Shown in pieces: positions 51,154 to 59,907 of a DNA stretch of 64,000 nucleotides (position 1 is its first letter; every line of letters begins with the position of its first letter). The notes beneath the pieces are model-generated. The model saw only the letters and a list, made by a program, of their open reading frames with translations. It searched no databases and was not told the DNA's origin. A program made the translations under genes and the position numbers. This stretch comes from B46-G9 sp964581175 (GTDB lineage Bacteria > Desulfobacterota > DSM-4660 > Desulfatiglandales > Desulfatiglandaceae), in NCBI GenBank assembly GCA_964581175.1, contig CAZONI010000004.1, positions 1 to 64,000 of the forward strand, in the 5' to 3' direction.

Positions 51154-54100
51154 ATGAAATTCATCGCCGACCTCCACATCCATTCCCGCTATTCACGGGC
51201 CACGTCAAAGGCCCTTGACCCCGAACAACTCTTCCTTTGGGCCCGGAAAAAAGGGATCTCGGTCATCGGCACGGGAGATTTTACCCATCCCGCATGGCTG
51301 TCCGAACTCAGGGAAAAGCTGGTTGAGGCGGAGGACGGGCTTTTCCGGCTGAAGCCCGCTCTGGAAAAGCGGGCGGAGAGGGATCTGCCCCGAGGTTGCT
51401 CCGGTGCAACCAGGTTTTTGCTTACGGGCGAAATCAGCTGCATCTACAAAAAAAACGGCAAGACCCGGAAGGTCCACCACCTGATTCTCATGCCCGACAT
51501 GCCTTCGGTAGAACGATTCCAGAAGCGGCTGGACCAGGTGGGAAACATCACCTCCGACGGCAGGCCGATCCTGGGACTCGACTCCCGCAACCTCCTGGAA
51601 ATGACGCTGGAGGCCGACGACAGGGCTTTTTTCATCCCGGCGCATGTCTGGACGCCCTGGTTTTCCCTTTTCGGCTCCAAGTCCGGATTCGATGCGATCG
51701 AAGAGTGCTTTGAGGACCTGACCCCCCACATCCATTGTCTTGAAACCGGCCTGTCCTCGGACCCGGCCATGAACCGCCTCATATCCGCCCTGGACAGATA
51801 CCTGCTGGTGTCCAATTCCGATGCCCACTCGGCATCAAAACTGGGCCGCGAGGCAAACCTCTTTGACACGGCCCTGGATTATCCACACATGGTCCGTGCC
51901 ATGACAGGGAAAGACGGTTTCATGGGGACCGTCGAGTTTTATCCGGAAGAGGGAAAGTACCACCTCGACGGACACCGGAAATGCGGGGTGCGGTTTAACC
52001 CAAGTGAGACACGGGAACACGGGGGGGTCTGCCCGGGGTGCGGCAAACCCCTGACCGTGGGCGTTCTGAACCGGATATATGAACTTGCGGACCGGCAAAA
52101 GCCGTTACTCACCAGGGAAGTTTACAGCCTGATTCCCCTGACGGAGGTCCTGTCCGAATTGCTGGGCTGTGGACCTGCCGCCAAGAAGGTCACGATCCAG
52201 TATGAGAAACTCCTCCGGGATCTGGGCCCCGAACTCGAGATTCTGATGGAAGCGCCCCTCCCGGCGATCGAAAAAAAGGGCGGGGAATTGCTCGCGGAGG
52301 CCGTCAGGAGGATGCGCAAGGGCCGTGTGATCCGGGAAGCCGGGTACGATGGGGAATATGGCCGTATCCGCCTCTTTTCTCCCACCGAAAGAGCTTCCCT
52401 CGCGGGCCAGCTTGCTTTTTTTCATTCTTCCAGGAAAGCTGAGGCAAAACCCCAGGCACCGGTGGACATTCAAAACCGGAAAACGGCCAAAAAGGTCAAG
52501 ACACCTCTCCCGAAAAGCCCTTCTCCTCAGTCTGACCCCATCCTGGATCCCCTGAACGATGCCCAGCGGGAGGCCGTGCTCCATGCCCGGGGGCATCTGC
52601 TGGTCGTAGCGGGACCCGGGACCGGGAAGACCATGACCCTGACGCACCGGATAGCCTACCTGATCCGTTCAGGAATGGCGTTGCCCGAGGAGATCCTGGG
52701 ACTCACGTTTACCCGGAAAGCCTCCCGGGAAATGGAAGAAAGGATAGTAGCCCTTTTGGGGGGAAACCAGGCCGGGATACCTCGAATCACCACTATCCAT
52801 GGATTCTGCCTGGAGATCCTCAGACAGGACGGAGACAGGATCGGGCTGGGCCCTGCCTTTTCCATCTGCCCGGAACCCGACCGGGAAGCACTGGTACGGG
52901 CGATCATTGCTGAGAGAGGCGGGCGGAAAATCAACACGAAGACATTCCTGAAATACCTCCCCCTTCTGAAAAGAAAGACCCTTCGTGATGAAGAGGGAAA
53001 TCCCTCCGACGATGCGATTGTCGGGACCTTCCGCGCGTATCGGGACCGGCTCAGGGCTATGGGCATGCTGGACCTGGACGACCTGGAGGTGGAGGGCCTC
53101 AGGCTCCTTGAGGACAACTCGGATGTGGCAGAAAAATATGCCCTGATGTATCCGGAGATCTTTGTGGACGAATACCAGGATACCAATCGGATCCAGGTGG
53201 ATATGCTGAAGGCCCTCATCCGGGCCGGCCGAGGCAGGATTGTTGCCATCGGAGATCCCGACCAGGCCATTTACGGCTTCCGGGGAGCGGACCTCCGGAA
53301 CTTCTTCAGCTTTGACGACGATTTTCCGGGGAGCGCAAAGATACGCCTCCGGCAGAACTATCGGTCCGGCGGGGTCATACTGGGAGGAGCGGCCGCCCTG
53401 ATGGGCAAGGAAGAACCCCTTGAAGCGGTTTCAGGGGAACAGGGAAGCATTTCCGTCGCATCGTGCCGCAGCGAAAAGGAAGAGGCGGAAATGATCGTCG
53501 AGGCCATCGAGAGGCTGCTCGGCGGCACCACCTACTTCTCCCTTGACAGCGGACGGGTAGCCTCTCACGAGGATGGAATGGCGGCCGGCTTCGGCGACAT
53601 CGGGGTGCTCTACCGCCTCAACGCCCAGGGGGAGGCCCTTGAAGAGGCCCTGTCACGGGCAGGCATCCCGCTGGTCCGTTCCGGTGAAGCTCCGCTTATC
53701 GAAAGGAGACCCGTCAGGCTCGTCTGGCGCTTCCTTCAGACAGTCCAGTATCCCGAGACCCCCTACTACCGGGAGGACTATGCCCGGATAATTGAGGAAA
53801 TGGGCATACAAGGCATACAGGAGCCGCTCTTCAAGGAAACATCCCGCGGAGCGGACGTCGTCGTCCCGGACCTCATTGAAAACTGCTTGAGAATCCACGG
53901 CATGGAGACAGCCTCCGGAGAGGACGGCGAATCCCTGCGGCGTCTCCTTGCATGGGCCGAAGGGTTTGACCGTGATCTTCCGGCGTTCCTGGATTCGCTT
54001 GCACTGGAGAGGGGGATCGATCATGGCGGTCTTGAGGGGGACCGGGTGGGCCTCATGTCGCTCCACGCGGCAAAGGGACTCGAATGGCCGGTTGTATTCC

Positions 54101-54369
54101 TAACCGGGTGCGAAGACAGGCTCATCCCCTGCACCCTTTTCGGGGACCGGGACGATGCGGAGGAGAGAAGGCTCTTGTATGTGGGTATGACGCGTGCACG
54201 CTCGAGGCTGATCCTCTCTCATGCGCGCCGCAGGGCCCTCAACGGACGGCTCCTGGAAATGAGCCCTTCCCCATTCCTTGACTCGCTTCCCGCGGATCTC
54301 CGGCGTCCCCTGGAACGCGGCAAATGGAAACCCAGGGCCAAACCTCACCGACAGCTCAACCTCTTCTAA
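51154..54369 (+). CDS. Fusion of an EndoQ-like PHP nuclease and a UvrD/PcrA-type helicase
   Basis: 1071 residues from ATG 51154. The first 420 residues are a PHP phosphoesterase of the endonuclease Q (TIGR00375) type: FIADLHIHSRYSRATSKALD at the start, then STGDFTH-like GTGDFTHPAWLSELREKL, FLLTGEISCIYK, FIPAHVWTPWFSLFGSKSGF, SNSDAHSASKLGREAN, and a zinc-ribbon region with Cys277, Cys293 and Cys296 (HRKCGVRF, CPGCGKPLTVGVLNRIYELA). After a linker rich in Lys and Pro (about 435-465) comes a superfamily 1A helicase: LNDAQREAVLHARGHLLVVA, Walker A GPGTGKTMTLTHRI, EIFVDEYQDTNRIQ, AIGDPDQAIYGFRGADLRNF and GLEWPVVFLTGCEDRLIP. EndoQ nicks DNA at deaminated bases, so the fusion suggests nicking coupled to unwinding. 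The last four bases overlap the convergent gene. Confidence 0.9.
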   Translation: MKFIADLHIHSRYSRATSKALDPEQLFLWARKKGISVIGTGDFTHPAWLSELREKLVEAEDGLFRLKPALEKRAERDLPRGCSGATRFLLTGEISCIYKKNGKTRKVHHLILMPDMPSVERFQKRLDQVGNITSDGRPILGLDSRNLLEMTLEADDRAFFIPAHVWTPWFSLFGSKSGFDAIEECFEDLTPHIHCLETGLSSDPAMNRLISALDRYLLVSNSDAHSASKLGREANLFDTALDYPHMVRAMTGKDGFMGTVEFYPEEGKYHLDGHRKCGVRFNPSETREHGGVCPGCGKPLTVGVLNRIYELADRQKPLLTREVYSLIPLTEVLSELLGCGPAAKKVTIQYEKLLRDLGPELEILMEAPLPAIEKKGGELLAEAVRRMRKGRVIREAGYDGEYGRIRLFSPTERASLAGQLAFFHSSRKAEAKPQAPVDIQNRKTAKKVKTPLPKSPSPQSDPILDPLNDAQREAVLHARGHLLVVAGPGTGKTMTLTHRIAYLIRSGMALPEEILGLTFTRKASREMEERIVALLGGNQAGIPRITTIHGFCLEILRQDGDRIGLGPAFSICPEPDREALVRAIIAERGGRKINTKTFLKYLPLLKRKTLRDEEGNPSDDAIVGTFRAYRDRLRAMGMLDLDDLEVEGLRLLEDNSDVAEKYALMYPEIFVDEYQDTNRIQVDMLKALIRAGRGRIVAIGDPDQAIYGFRGADLRNFFSFDDDFPGSAKIRLRQNYRSGGVILGGAAALMGKEEPLEAVSGEQGSISVASCRSEKEEAEMIVEAIERLLGGTTYFSLDSGRVASHEDGMAAGFGDIGVLYRLNAQGEALEEALSRAGIPLVRSGEAPLIERRPVRLVWRFLQTVQYPETPYYREDYARIIEEMGIQGIQEPLFKETSRGADVVVPDLIENCLRIHGMETASGEDGESLRRLLAWAEGFDRDLPAFLDSLALERGIDHGGLEGDRVGLMSLHAAKGLEWPVVFLTGCEDRLIPCTLFGDRDDAEERRLLYVGMTRARSRLILSHARRRALNGRLLEMSPSPFLDSLPADLRRPLERGKWKPRAKPHRQLNLF

Positions 54370-55271
54370 CCCATCTTGCCGAGCAGGTTCATGATCTCCG
54401 GATAGGCCTTCATTTCGGACAGCCATACTTCCGGGATTGCGTCCATGCCCAGGTGGGCGCCCAGGACCATGCCTACCAGCAGGCCCCTGCCGGCGGAATC
54501 GCCGCCGGCCATGGCATTTTCAATGAGACCCTCCCGCAAATCGGTTTCATATTTTCCAATCAGGTGGATCACGGATGGAAAGGCAGCCTCCACCTCGCAC
54601 ATCTGCCCGAAATCCAGGATGGCTTCTCTGGTCCCCTTTCCTGTGGTTTGGAGGCCTTTCCGTATCCACCCGGAAAACGGTTCCTCCTGGAATCCTTCAT
54701 CCACGACTGCCTGCATTGCTGATACGGGTGCTTGTCCACCCAGGACCTTGAACGCAAGCCTTCCAAAGAATTCGGCGCTAGCAATAACGTGCTCGGTATT
54801 ATGCGTAAAGGCAGTTTGTGCTCGGGCTGCCGCGATGAGCCTGTCGAGATCGTTCCGGTAGCGATAGACGAGCGGCGCAATACGGGCCGCTCCGGCCAGC
54901 TCAAGGGAGGAGGAACCGGCGGATGAGGCGTCTTTCCCGGCCGAAATATTCGAGAGGGTCCCCTTGGTGGCTTGATCAACGTAGCCGTCGTACGTATTGA
55001 AAAGCGCCTGCCAGTCCTCGGCGAAATGATCAAGGTCGAACCCTCCCGCCTCAACAATCGATTTCATGAGGACCAGGGTCTCGTCACCGTAATGGGTGAA
55101 TTCACCCAGATCCTTGGTTGGATGATAGGTGGGCCGCTCCGGCTTGAGATACCTTTCCACGCGGCCCCATTTCTTGTCGATAACCCTGGTGTTGTAAATC
55201 CAGTGAACCCCCAGGGCCAAGGCGTCACCCGCCAATGATCCCAGCACCATTCCCTTTGCCTTATCGTTCAT
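54366..55271 (-). CDS. ADP-ribosylglycohydrolase-fold protein (crystallin J1-like branch)
   Basis: 301 residues from ATG 55271, which has AAGGAGAT eight bases upstream; the open frame continues upstream but without a site. The fold signatures are GMVLGSLAGDALALGVHWIY, the metal region FTHYGDETLVLMKSI (in DraG this is TDDT), and the C-terminal NAMAGGDSAGRGLLVGMVLG. DraG-type enzymes remove ADP-ribose from proteins using two metal ions. The first metal motif is modified as in J1-crystallin-like members, so activity on ADP-ribosyl-protein is not certain. It is convergent with the EndoQ/UvrD fusion, overlapping by four bases. Confidence 0.85.
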   Translation of the reverse strand: MNDKAKGMVLGSLAGDALALGVHWIYNTRVIDKKWGRVERYLKPERPTYHPTKDLGEFTHYGDETLVLMKSIVEAGGFDLDHFAEDWQALFNTYDGYVDQATKGTLSNISAGKDASSAGSSSLELAGAARIAPLVYRYRNDLDRLIAAARAQTAFTHNTEHVIASAEFFGRLAFKVLGGQAPVSAMQAVVDEGFQEEPFSGWIRKGLQTTGKGTREAILDFGQMCEVEAAFPSVIHLIGKYETDLREGLIENAMAGGDSAGRGLLVGMVLGAHLGMDAIPEVWLSEMKAYPEIMNLLGKMG

Positions 55272-55378
55272 GAGGGTATCTCCTTTCCTAAGAAACGGGT
55301 ATCGCTCTTCAATCGGTGGAACCATCGTATCAAAGAAGAGGAAAACAAGGCAAACGCTTTCTGCAGAGGGACGAATAA

Positions 55379-55407
55379 TGGACAGTTTGGTTTTGATAAG
55401 ATAGAAT
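55379..55407 (+). promoter_or_regulatory. Sigma-70-type promoter candidate for the quinone oxidoreductase
   Basis: TGGACA (55379-55384) and TAGAAT (55402-55407) are separated by 17 bases, ending about 46 bases before the coding start. The region is shared with the divergent ADP-ribosylglycohydrolase-like gene. No other sigma-70-like pair in this gap is as good. Confidence 0.45.
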
Positions 55408-55453
55408 AGGTTTTGGAATTGAAATGCATTCATTCAAAGGGAGGAAACATGAA

Positions 55454-56419
55454 ATGAAAGCGATTCGTGTGCGTGCGTTCGGTGACCCCGACGCAATGAA
55501 GCTGGAAGAGATTCCTGATCTCAGGCCGGGGCCCGGTGAAGTAATGGTGCAGGTGCGGGCGGCCGGGATCAACCCGGTGGACGCCTACATTCGAACGGGC
55601 ACCTATCAGATCAAACCGCCCCTTCCGTATACGCCGGGGATGGATGGGGCCGGTACCATACAATCAGTGGGTGAACAGGTGGACGACGTGACTGTGGGGG
55701 ACCGTGTTTATGTAAGCGGATCACTCACGGGCACTTATGCGGAGCAGGCGCTGTGCGAGGCCGGACAGGTCCATTCCCTGCCGGAGAACGTTTCATTTTC
55801 CCAGGGCGCCGGGGTGAACGTGCCATACACTGCCGCCTGTTATGCCCTGTTCCATCGTGCCCGGGCACTGCCGGGGGAAACGGTTCTTGTACACGGCGCC
55901 ACCGGGGGAGTGGGTCTTGCCGCGGTCCAGTTCGCGGTGTCCGCCGGGATGACCGTGATCGGGACGGGAGGAACCAGGGAAGGAAGGGGTCTGGTCAAGG
56001 ACCATGGCGCCTTGCACGTGCTTGATCACCACGATGCGGGGTATCAACAGAAATTGCTGGACCTGACGGCCGGGAGGGGCGTCGATGTGATCCTGGAGAT
56101 GCTCGCGAACGTGAATCTTGGGAACGATCTCCAGATGCTGGCAAGGGACGGCCGGGTGGTCGTTATCGGCAGCCGGGGGCCGGTGGAAATAAATCCCAGG
56201 GACGCCATGGTCCGCGATGCGGCCGTTCTGGGCATGGTGGTCATGAACGCGTCCGACGAGGAGCGACGCAAAATGCACGCCGCCATCCACGAAGGGCTCA
56301 AGAACGGCTCCCTGCGCCCTGTGGTGGGAAAAGAGCTGCCGCTGGCCGACGCCCCGAAAGCCCACCGGCTGGTCATGGAACCGGGGACATTCGGTAAAAT
56401 CGTACTCATCCCTTCATGA
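55454..56419 (+). CDS. Zinc-independent quinone oxidoreductase (MDR family)
   Basis: 321 residues from ATG 55454, preceded by GGAGG nine bases upstream. It has the fold of zeta-crystallin-like quinone oxidoreductases: MKAIRVRAFGDPDAMKLEEI, PGMDGAGTIQSVGEQVDDVT, NVPYTAACYALFHRARALPG, the NADPH-binding VHGATGGVGLAAVQFA, and GRVVVIGSRGPVEINPRDAM. Catalytic zinc ligands of alcohol dehydrogenases are absent. It likely reduces quinones or alkenals with NADPH. The neighbouring methyltransferase starts 20 bases later. Confidence 0.9.
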   Translation: MKAIRVRAFGDPDAMKLEEIPDLRPGPGEVMVQVRAAGINPVDAYIRTGTYQIKPPLPYTPGMDGAGTIQSVGEQVDDVTVGDRVYVSGSLTGTYAEQALCEAGQVHSLPENVSFSQGAGVNVPYTAACYALFHRARALPGETVLVHGATGGVGLAAVQFAVSAGMTVIGTGGTREGRGLVKDHGALHVLDHHDAGYQQKLLDLTAGRGVDVILEMLANVNLGNDLQMLARDGRVVVIGSRGPVEINPRDAMVRDAAVLGMVVMNASDEERRKMHAAIHEGLKNGSLRPVVGKELPLADAPKAHRLVMEPGTFGKIVLIPS

Positions 56420-56439
56420 GAGGAAGCACACAGCAGTAG

Positions 56440-57192
56440 ATGATGGCCGAAACTATGTATGAAACCGACGAGGCGGTCTCACAGTATTGCGAGGCCCATT
56501 ACGGCAGGCCCTATTTCGGCGTCGAAAACTTTCCGGCTCGATGCGCAAGAATATCCCTGGAACATATGCAGGGCCGGCCAAAGAAAAGGGCCTTGGACCT
56601 GGGCTGCGCCGTGGGGAGGGCGACCTTCGAGCTGGCCAGGGCCTTTGAGTTTGTGAGCGGCCTCGATTCTTCAGCACGGTTCATCCGGCTGGCCGTCCGG
56701 CTCCGGGAAAAAGGCCTTATCGGATACCAGCTGGTGGAGGAAGGAGATATCGTATCCTGCCACGAAAGACGATTGTCCGATTTCGGGCTGGAAGGCGTCA
56801 GGGAACGTGTGGAATTTTTCCAGGCCGATGCCCTCAATCTGGAACCCCGGTTTGACCGCTACGATCTGCTGCTGGCAGCCAATCTGATCGATCGACTCTC
56901 TGATCCTGGAAAATTTCTCGGCGCCATTCATGCCCGGGTCAATTCAGGCGGCCTGTTGGTGCTTGCCTCGCCGTATACCTGGCTCGAACAATTTACCGGA
57001 AAAAGCAACTGGCCGGGCGGTTTCAAAAAGGAGGGAGAACCGTATACCTCCCTGCAAGGCTTGAGAGATCTGCTGGAAGCTCACTTCTGCATGCTCGCCG
57101 AACCGAGGGATGTGGAGTTCATCATACGTGAAACATCCCGCAAATTTCAGCATACTGTTTCACAGATGACGTTCTGGGAACGGATTGACTGA
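56440..57192 (+). CDS. OvoA C-terminal-type methyltransferase (putative 4-mercaptohistidine N1-methyltransferase)
   Basis: 250 residues, a SAM methyltransferase with motif I RALDLGCAVGRATFELARAF and the strand-2 acidic residue in SGLDSSARFI. Several stretches match the methyltransferase domain found at the C-terminus of OvoA ovothiol synthases and its free-standing homologues: YETDEAVSQYCEAHYGRPYF near the start, the YQLVEEGDI segment, and ASPYTWLEQFTGKSNWPGGF. In ovothiol synthesis this domain methylates 5- or 4-mercaptohistidine. The OvoA sulfoxide-synthase half is not in the window. The start ATG is doubled (56440 and 56443). It lies 20 bases after the quinone oxidoreductase and is likely cotranscribed. 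Confidence 0.75.
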   Translation: MMAETMYETDEAVSQYCEAHYGRPYFGVENFPARCARISLEHMQGRPKKRALDLGCAVGRATFELARAFEFVSGLDSSARFIRLAVRLREKGLIGYQLVEEGDIVSCHERRLSDFGLEGVRERVEFFQADALNLEPRFDRYDLLLAANLIDRLSDPGKFLGAIHARVNSGGLLVLASPYTWLEQFTGKSNWPGGFKKEGEPYTSLQGLRDLLEAHFCMLAEPRDVEFIIRETSRKFQHTVSQMTFWERID

Positions 57193-57208
57193 GTTGTGAC
57201 GGAGCTGG

Positions 57209-58420
57209 TTACGCGAGGAGTCCCGACAGGCGCCCGACCCCTTCATGAATCAATTCCACACTGGAATAGGAGAAGTTGAGCCGCATCTCGTTCGTCTTTT
57301 CAGTTCCTGCCGGGTAGAACTTGCTCCCGGGGATAAAGGCCACCTGGTTTTCGATGGCCCGGTCGAACAGTATATCCGTATCCGCGCTGTCCTCAAAGCT
57401 GACCCAAATGAACATGCCCCCCTCGGGAACGGTCCATGATACGCCGTCAGGCATGTTTTGTTCCAAGGCTTCAAGCATGGCATCACGCCGCGGCCGGTAG
57501 AGATCGATGATTTTCTTGATGTGTTTCCGCATCAGTCCCTCTTCAATGAACCGTGCGGTAACGCGCTGGGTAGCGCAATCCGGGCTGACCGTGGTCTTTT
57601 GCGCCCACTTTACCATGGGCCCAAGCATCTCGGCAGGACCTGCAGCGAATCCCAGCCGCAATCCAGGTCCCAGTATCTTGGAAAATGACTTGGCAATGGT
57701 CACCCGTTTGGGGTCGTCAAACTCCGTCCTGGCCAGTTCCCACAGCGTAATGATTCTCTCTCCGGAGTAACGAAGTTCCCGATACGGTTGATCTTCAAGA
57801 ATCGGGAGATCGAATTCCCCGGCGATCTCGATGATGCGGCGCCTGCGGTCGAGGTCCATGGTCTTTCCCGTAGGATTCTGGAACTCGGGAATCACATAAA
57901 TGAATTTGACGGGTTTGTGCGCAGCGGTAAGCTCCTGAAGGGTCTCGCGCAGCTGTTCCGGGATCATCCCCAGTTCATCCATCTCAATCCCGATCATCCG
58001 CGCGCCGCAGGCCTCCATGGCCGCCAGGGAACCGGGGAATCCGGGCGCCTCGCAGACGATTATGTCGCCCGGGTCCACCAGGGTTCGGGTAAAATAATAG
58101 ATACCGTTCGTTGATCCCACCGTGATCATGATCTCGTCATCGGAAAGGTAGGGGACCTCTTCAAAGTCCTTGATAATCCTTTTGAACACCACGTCGCCGT
58201 CGCTGGCGCCGTACTGGAGGACTTCATCCCCCTCTTCACGAATAACCCTGGCAAAGAGATCGGCGAGAAGCTCTTTCGGGAAGGTCTCCGGGCTGGGCAG
58301 GCCGCCGGCAAAGGAAATCATCCCCGGAATACCCTTGGTCACCTTCAGGATCTCCCGGATGAAGGAGTGCTTCATGGACGCCGTTGTCGTTGAGTAAAGC
58401 CGTTCTATCTTGTTGGTCAT
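57209..58420 (-). CDS. Class I/II PLP aminotransferase (2-aminoadipate/LysN-like)
   Basis: 403 residues with AGAGGT before the ATG. The fold type I aminotransferase pattern is complete: SFAGGLPSPETFPKELLADL, LQYGASDGD, YVIPEFQNPTGKTMDLDRRR, EDQPYRELRY, and the PLP lysine in TIAKSFSKILGPGLRLGFAA with the Arg near the C-terminus (EMRLNFSYSS). This group includes LysN and multi-substrate aromatic/branched-chain aminotransferases related to MocR C-terminal domains. No helix-turn-helix is attached. The substrate is unknown. It is the last gene of the minus-strand run; a repeat element separates it from the gene before it. Confidence 0.9.
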   Translation of the reverse strand: MTNKIERLYSTTTASMKHSFIREILKVTKGIPGMISFAGGLPSPETFPKELLADLFARVIREEGDEVLQYGASDGDVVFKRIIKDFEEVPYLSDDEIMITVGSTNGIYYFTRTLVDPGDIIVCEAPGFPGSLAAMEACGARMIGIEMDELGMIPEQLRETLQELTAAHKPVKFIYVIPEFQNPTGKTMDLDRRRRIIEIAGEFDLPILEDQPYRELRYSGERIITLWELARTEFDDPKRVTIAKSFSKILGPGLRLGFAAGPAEMLGPMVKWAQKTTVSPDCATQRVTARFIEEGLMRKHIKKIIDLYRPRRDAMLEALEQNMPDGVSWTVPEGGMFIWVSFEDSADTDILFDRAIENQVAFIPGSKFYPAGTEKTNEMRLNFSYSSVELIHEGVGRLSGLLA

Positions 58421-58497
58421 GTTGACCTCTTTCTTCGCAGAGATGGCGCAAGACCTGTCTCACTGAATAGCCAGGGGCCTATTGTTAGGCATTTTCA

Positions 58498-58620
58498 CGG
58501 CTGTCGAAAAATGTCCGGATGCAAGGCTTCCGAAATCTTGAGGAACGAGGCGCACATAGCCGTACGCCGCAGTGACGAGAGATGAGGGTAACGCAGCAGA
58601 CGGATGTTTTTCGGCAGCCG
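58498..58620. repeat. MITE-like element with 20-base terminal inverted repeats
   Basis: The ends cggctgtcgaaaaatgtccg (58498-58517) and cggatgtttttcggcagccg (58601-58620) are inverted repeats with 17 of 20 bases matching. The inner part contains gtacgccgcagtgacgag, reminiscent of a repeat that I recall being scattered in deltaproteobacterial genomes, though I cannot check it. It lies between the aminotransferase gene and the hypothetical gene. Confidence 0.65.
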
Positions 58621-58629
58621 CTTACACAT

Positions 58630-59895
58630 CTAGTGGTGGAGATTCCTGGCGCAGACCACATCGATCCCGGCCCTGATCAACGCCTGTGCGGTGGCATTGA
58701 CCGCCTCATGTTTGTCCAGGTAGTTCTGTTCCATGGCCTCCATGAGGCCCTGCTTGAGTATCTCCTCCTTCGGCATAAAATAGTCCAGGATATCGGTTGG
58801 ATGCTCCCGCTTTCTTTCCACCTCCTCGTCTCCGCCTTCATGCTTTGCCGAGATATTGGGCACTTTCTTGGCGATTTCCACCAGTTCACCACGCCTGTTG
58901 TAGGGTTGAATCACAATGGATTTCCAGGTCTCCGTGATGTGGTGTTCGAAACGCACTACCTCTTCGAAACCCATGGCCTTCCGGATGCGATGGCTCGCCA
59001 GGATGGTGTCATTGTTCACCGAATTCGAAAAATTCAACCCGATAAGGCTGGTGGTCCCGTCATCACGTGAGAAGAGTTTGGCCCCTGCCAGGGTCCAGAG
59101 AACCGCGAAAGGATTGTCGTTTCCCATAAACACCGAGATCTTGAACTCGTTATCAACCCCGAGCTTGTGAAGCATGTACGCCAGGAAAACCGTCCCCGGG
59201 TTGATGTTGAGCACCTGCCGGATGCCGTATGTGGTATAGTAGTGAAGGTACTCATCCACCCACTTCTGGGGGTGGTCGTTGGGCTGTCCCACCCCTCCAA
59301 AATAACCGGTAATGGTGCCGGGTCCGCCCAGGTGCACGTTGGAACCGTCGGTGCCCTTGGTATCGAGGGTCTCCACATAGCTGGCGCCCAGAATCTGCAT
59401 AGCGGCGGCAACCGCTGCAATATCCCCGTGGTCATCCACCTGCTCCCGCATGCTGCGAACCCGGATATACCTGCCCGGCATGAGCTCCCGTCTTTCAATC
59501 GCCCTTCCGGCTTCGGTGATCAGCCATGGGAAAAACTGGAGTGCTGATATTTCAAGGGTGACGGCTGTCTCCTTCTTGAATCGCACACGATTCGCCTGTT
59601 CTCCCAGGATCCCTTTTCGGTACTCAGAGAGAGGGACAAAGGCCTTTTTCTCTCTCTGTTCTTCCAGCCACCGGACATCCGCCAGGTACGGAGAATGCAT
59701 CTCCTCCAGGCGTTTCTTGAGATTCCCGAGGTCGCGAGCATCCGCGGCCTTTCGATTGATCTCTTCCGGTCCGCCGTATTTTTCCACGACCCTGATGAGT
59801 TCATTGATGAGCTCGTTATCCGGATCGAGCAGGAATCGATTGATCTCCTCCAGTCGATCAGGCGCTATCCTCAACCTGCTTCGCAAATCCGACAT
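58630..59895 (-). CDS. Conserved-looking protein of unknown function, in an operon with panB
   Basis: 421 residues with an ideal TAGGAGGG site. No family is recognised. The N-terminus is helical and charged; the middle is an alpha/beta core with distinctive stretches MREQVDDHGDIAAVAAAMQI, LDTKGTDGSNVHLGGPGTIT and GYFGGVGQPNDHPQKWVDEY, and later LIGLNFSNSVNNDTI, RFEHHITETWKSIVIQPYNR. The many His, Asp and Gly residues suggest a metal or nucleotide-binding enzyme, possibly barrel-like. There is no signal peptide or membrane helix. It starts 12 bases after panB, so the two are cotranscribed, and a role near pantothenate/CoA or branched-chain keto-acid metabolism is possible. Confidence 0.85.
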   Translation of the reverse strand: MSDLRSRLRIAPDRLEEINRFLLDPDNELINELIRVVEKYGGPEEINRKAADARDLGNLKKRLEEMHSPYLADVRWLEEQREKKAFVPLSEYRKGILGEQANRVRFKKETAVTLEISALQFFPWLITEAGRAIERRELMPGRYIRVRSMREQVDDHGDIAAVAAAMQILGASYVETLDTKGTDGSNVHLGGPGTITGYFGGVGQPNDHPQKWVDEYLHYYTTYGIRQVLNINPGTVFLAYMLHKLGVDNEFKISVFMGNDNPFAVLWTLAGAKLFSRDDGTTSLIGLNFSNSVNNDTILASHRIRKAMGFEEVVRFEHHITETWKSIVIQPYNRRGELVEIAKKVPNISAKHEGGDEEVERKREHPTDILDYFMPKEEILKQGLMEAMEQNYLDKHEAVNATAQALIRAGIDVVCARNLHH

Positions 59896-59907
59896 GGCGT
59901 TTCCCTC

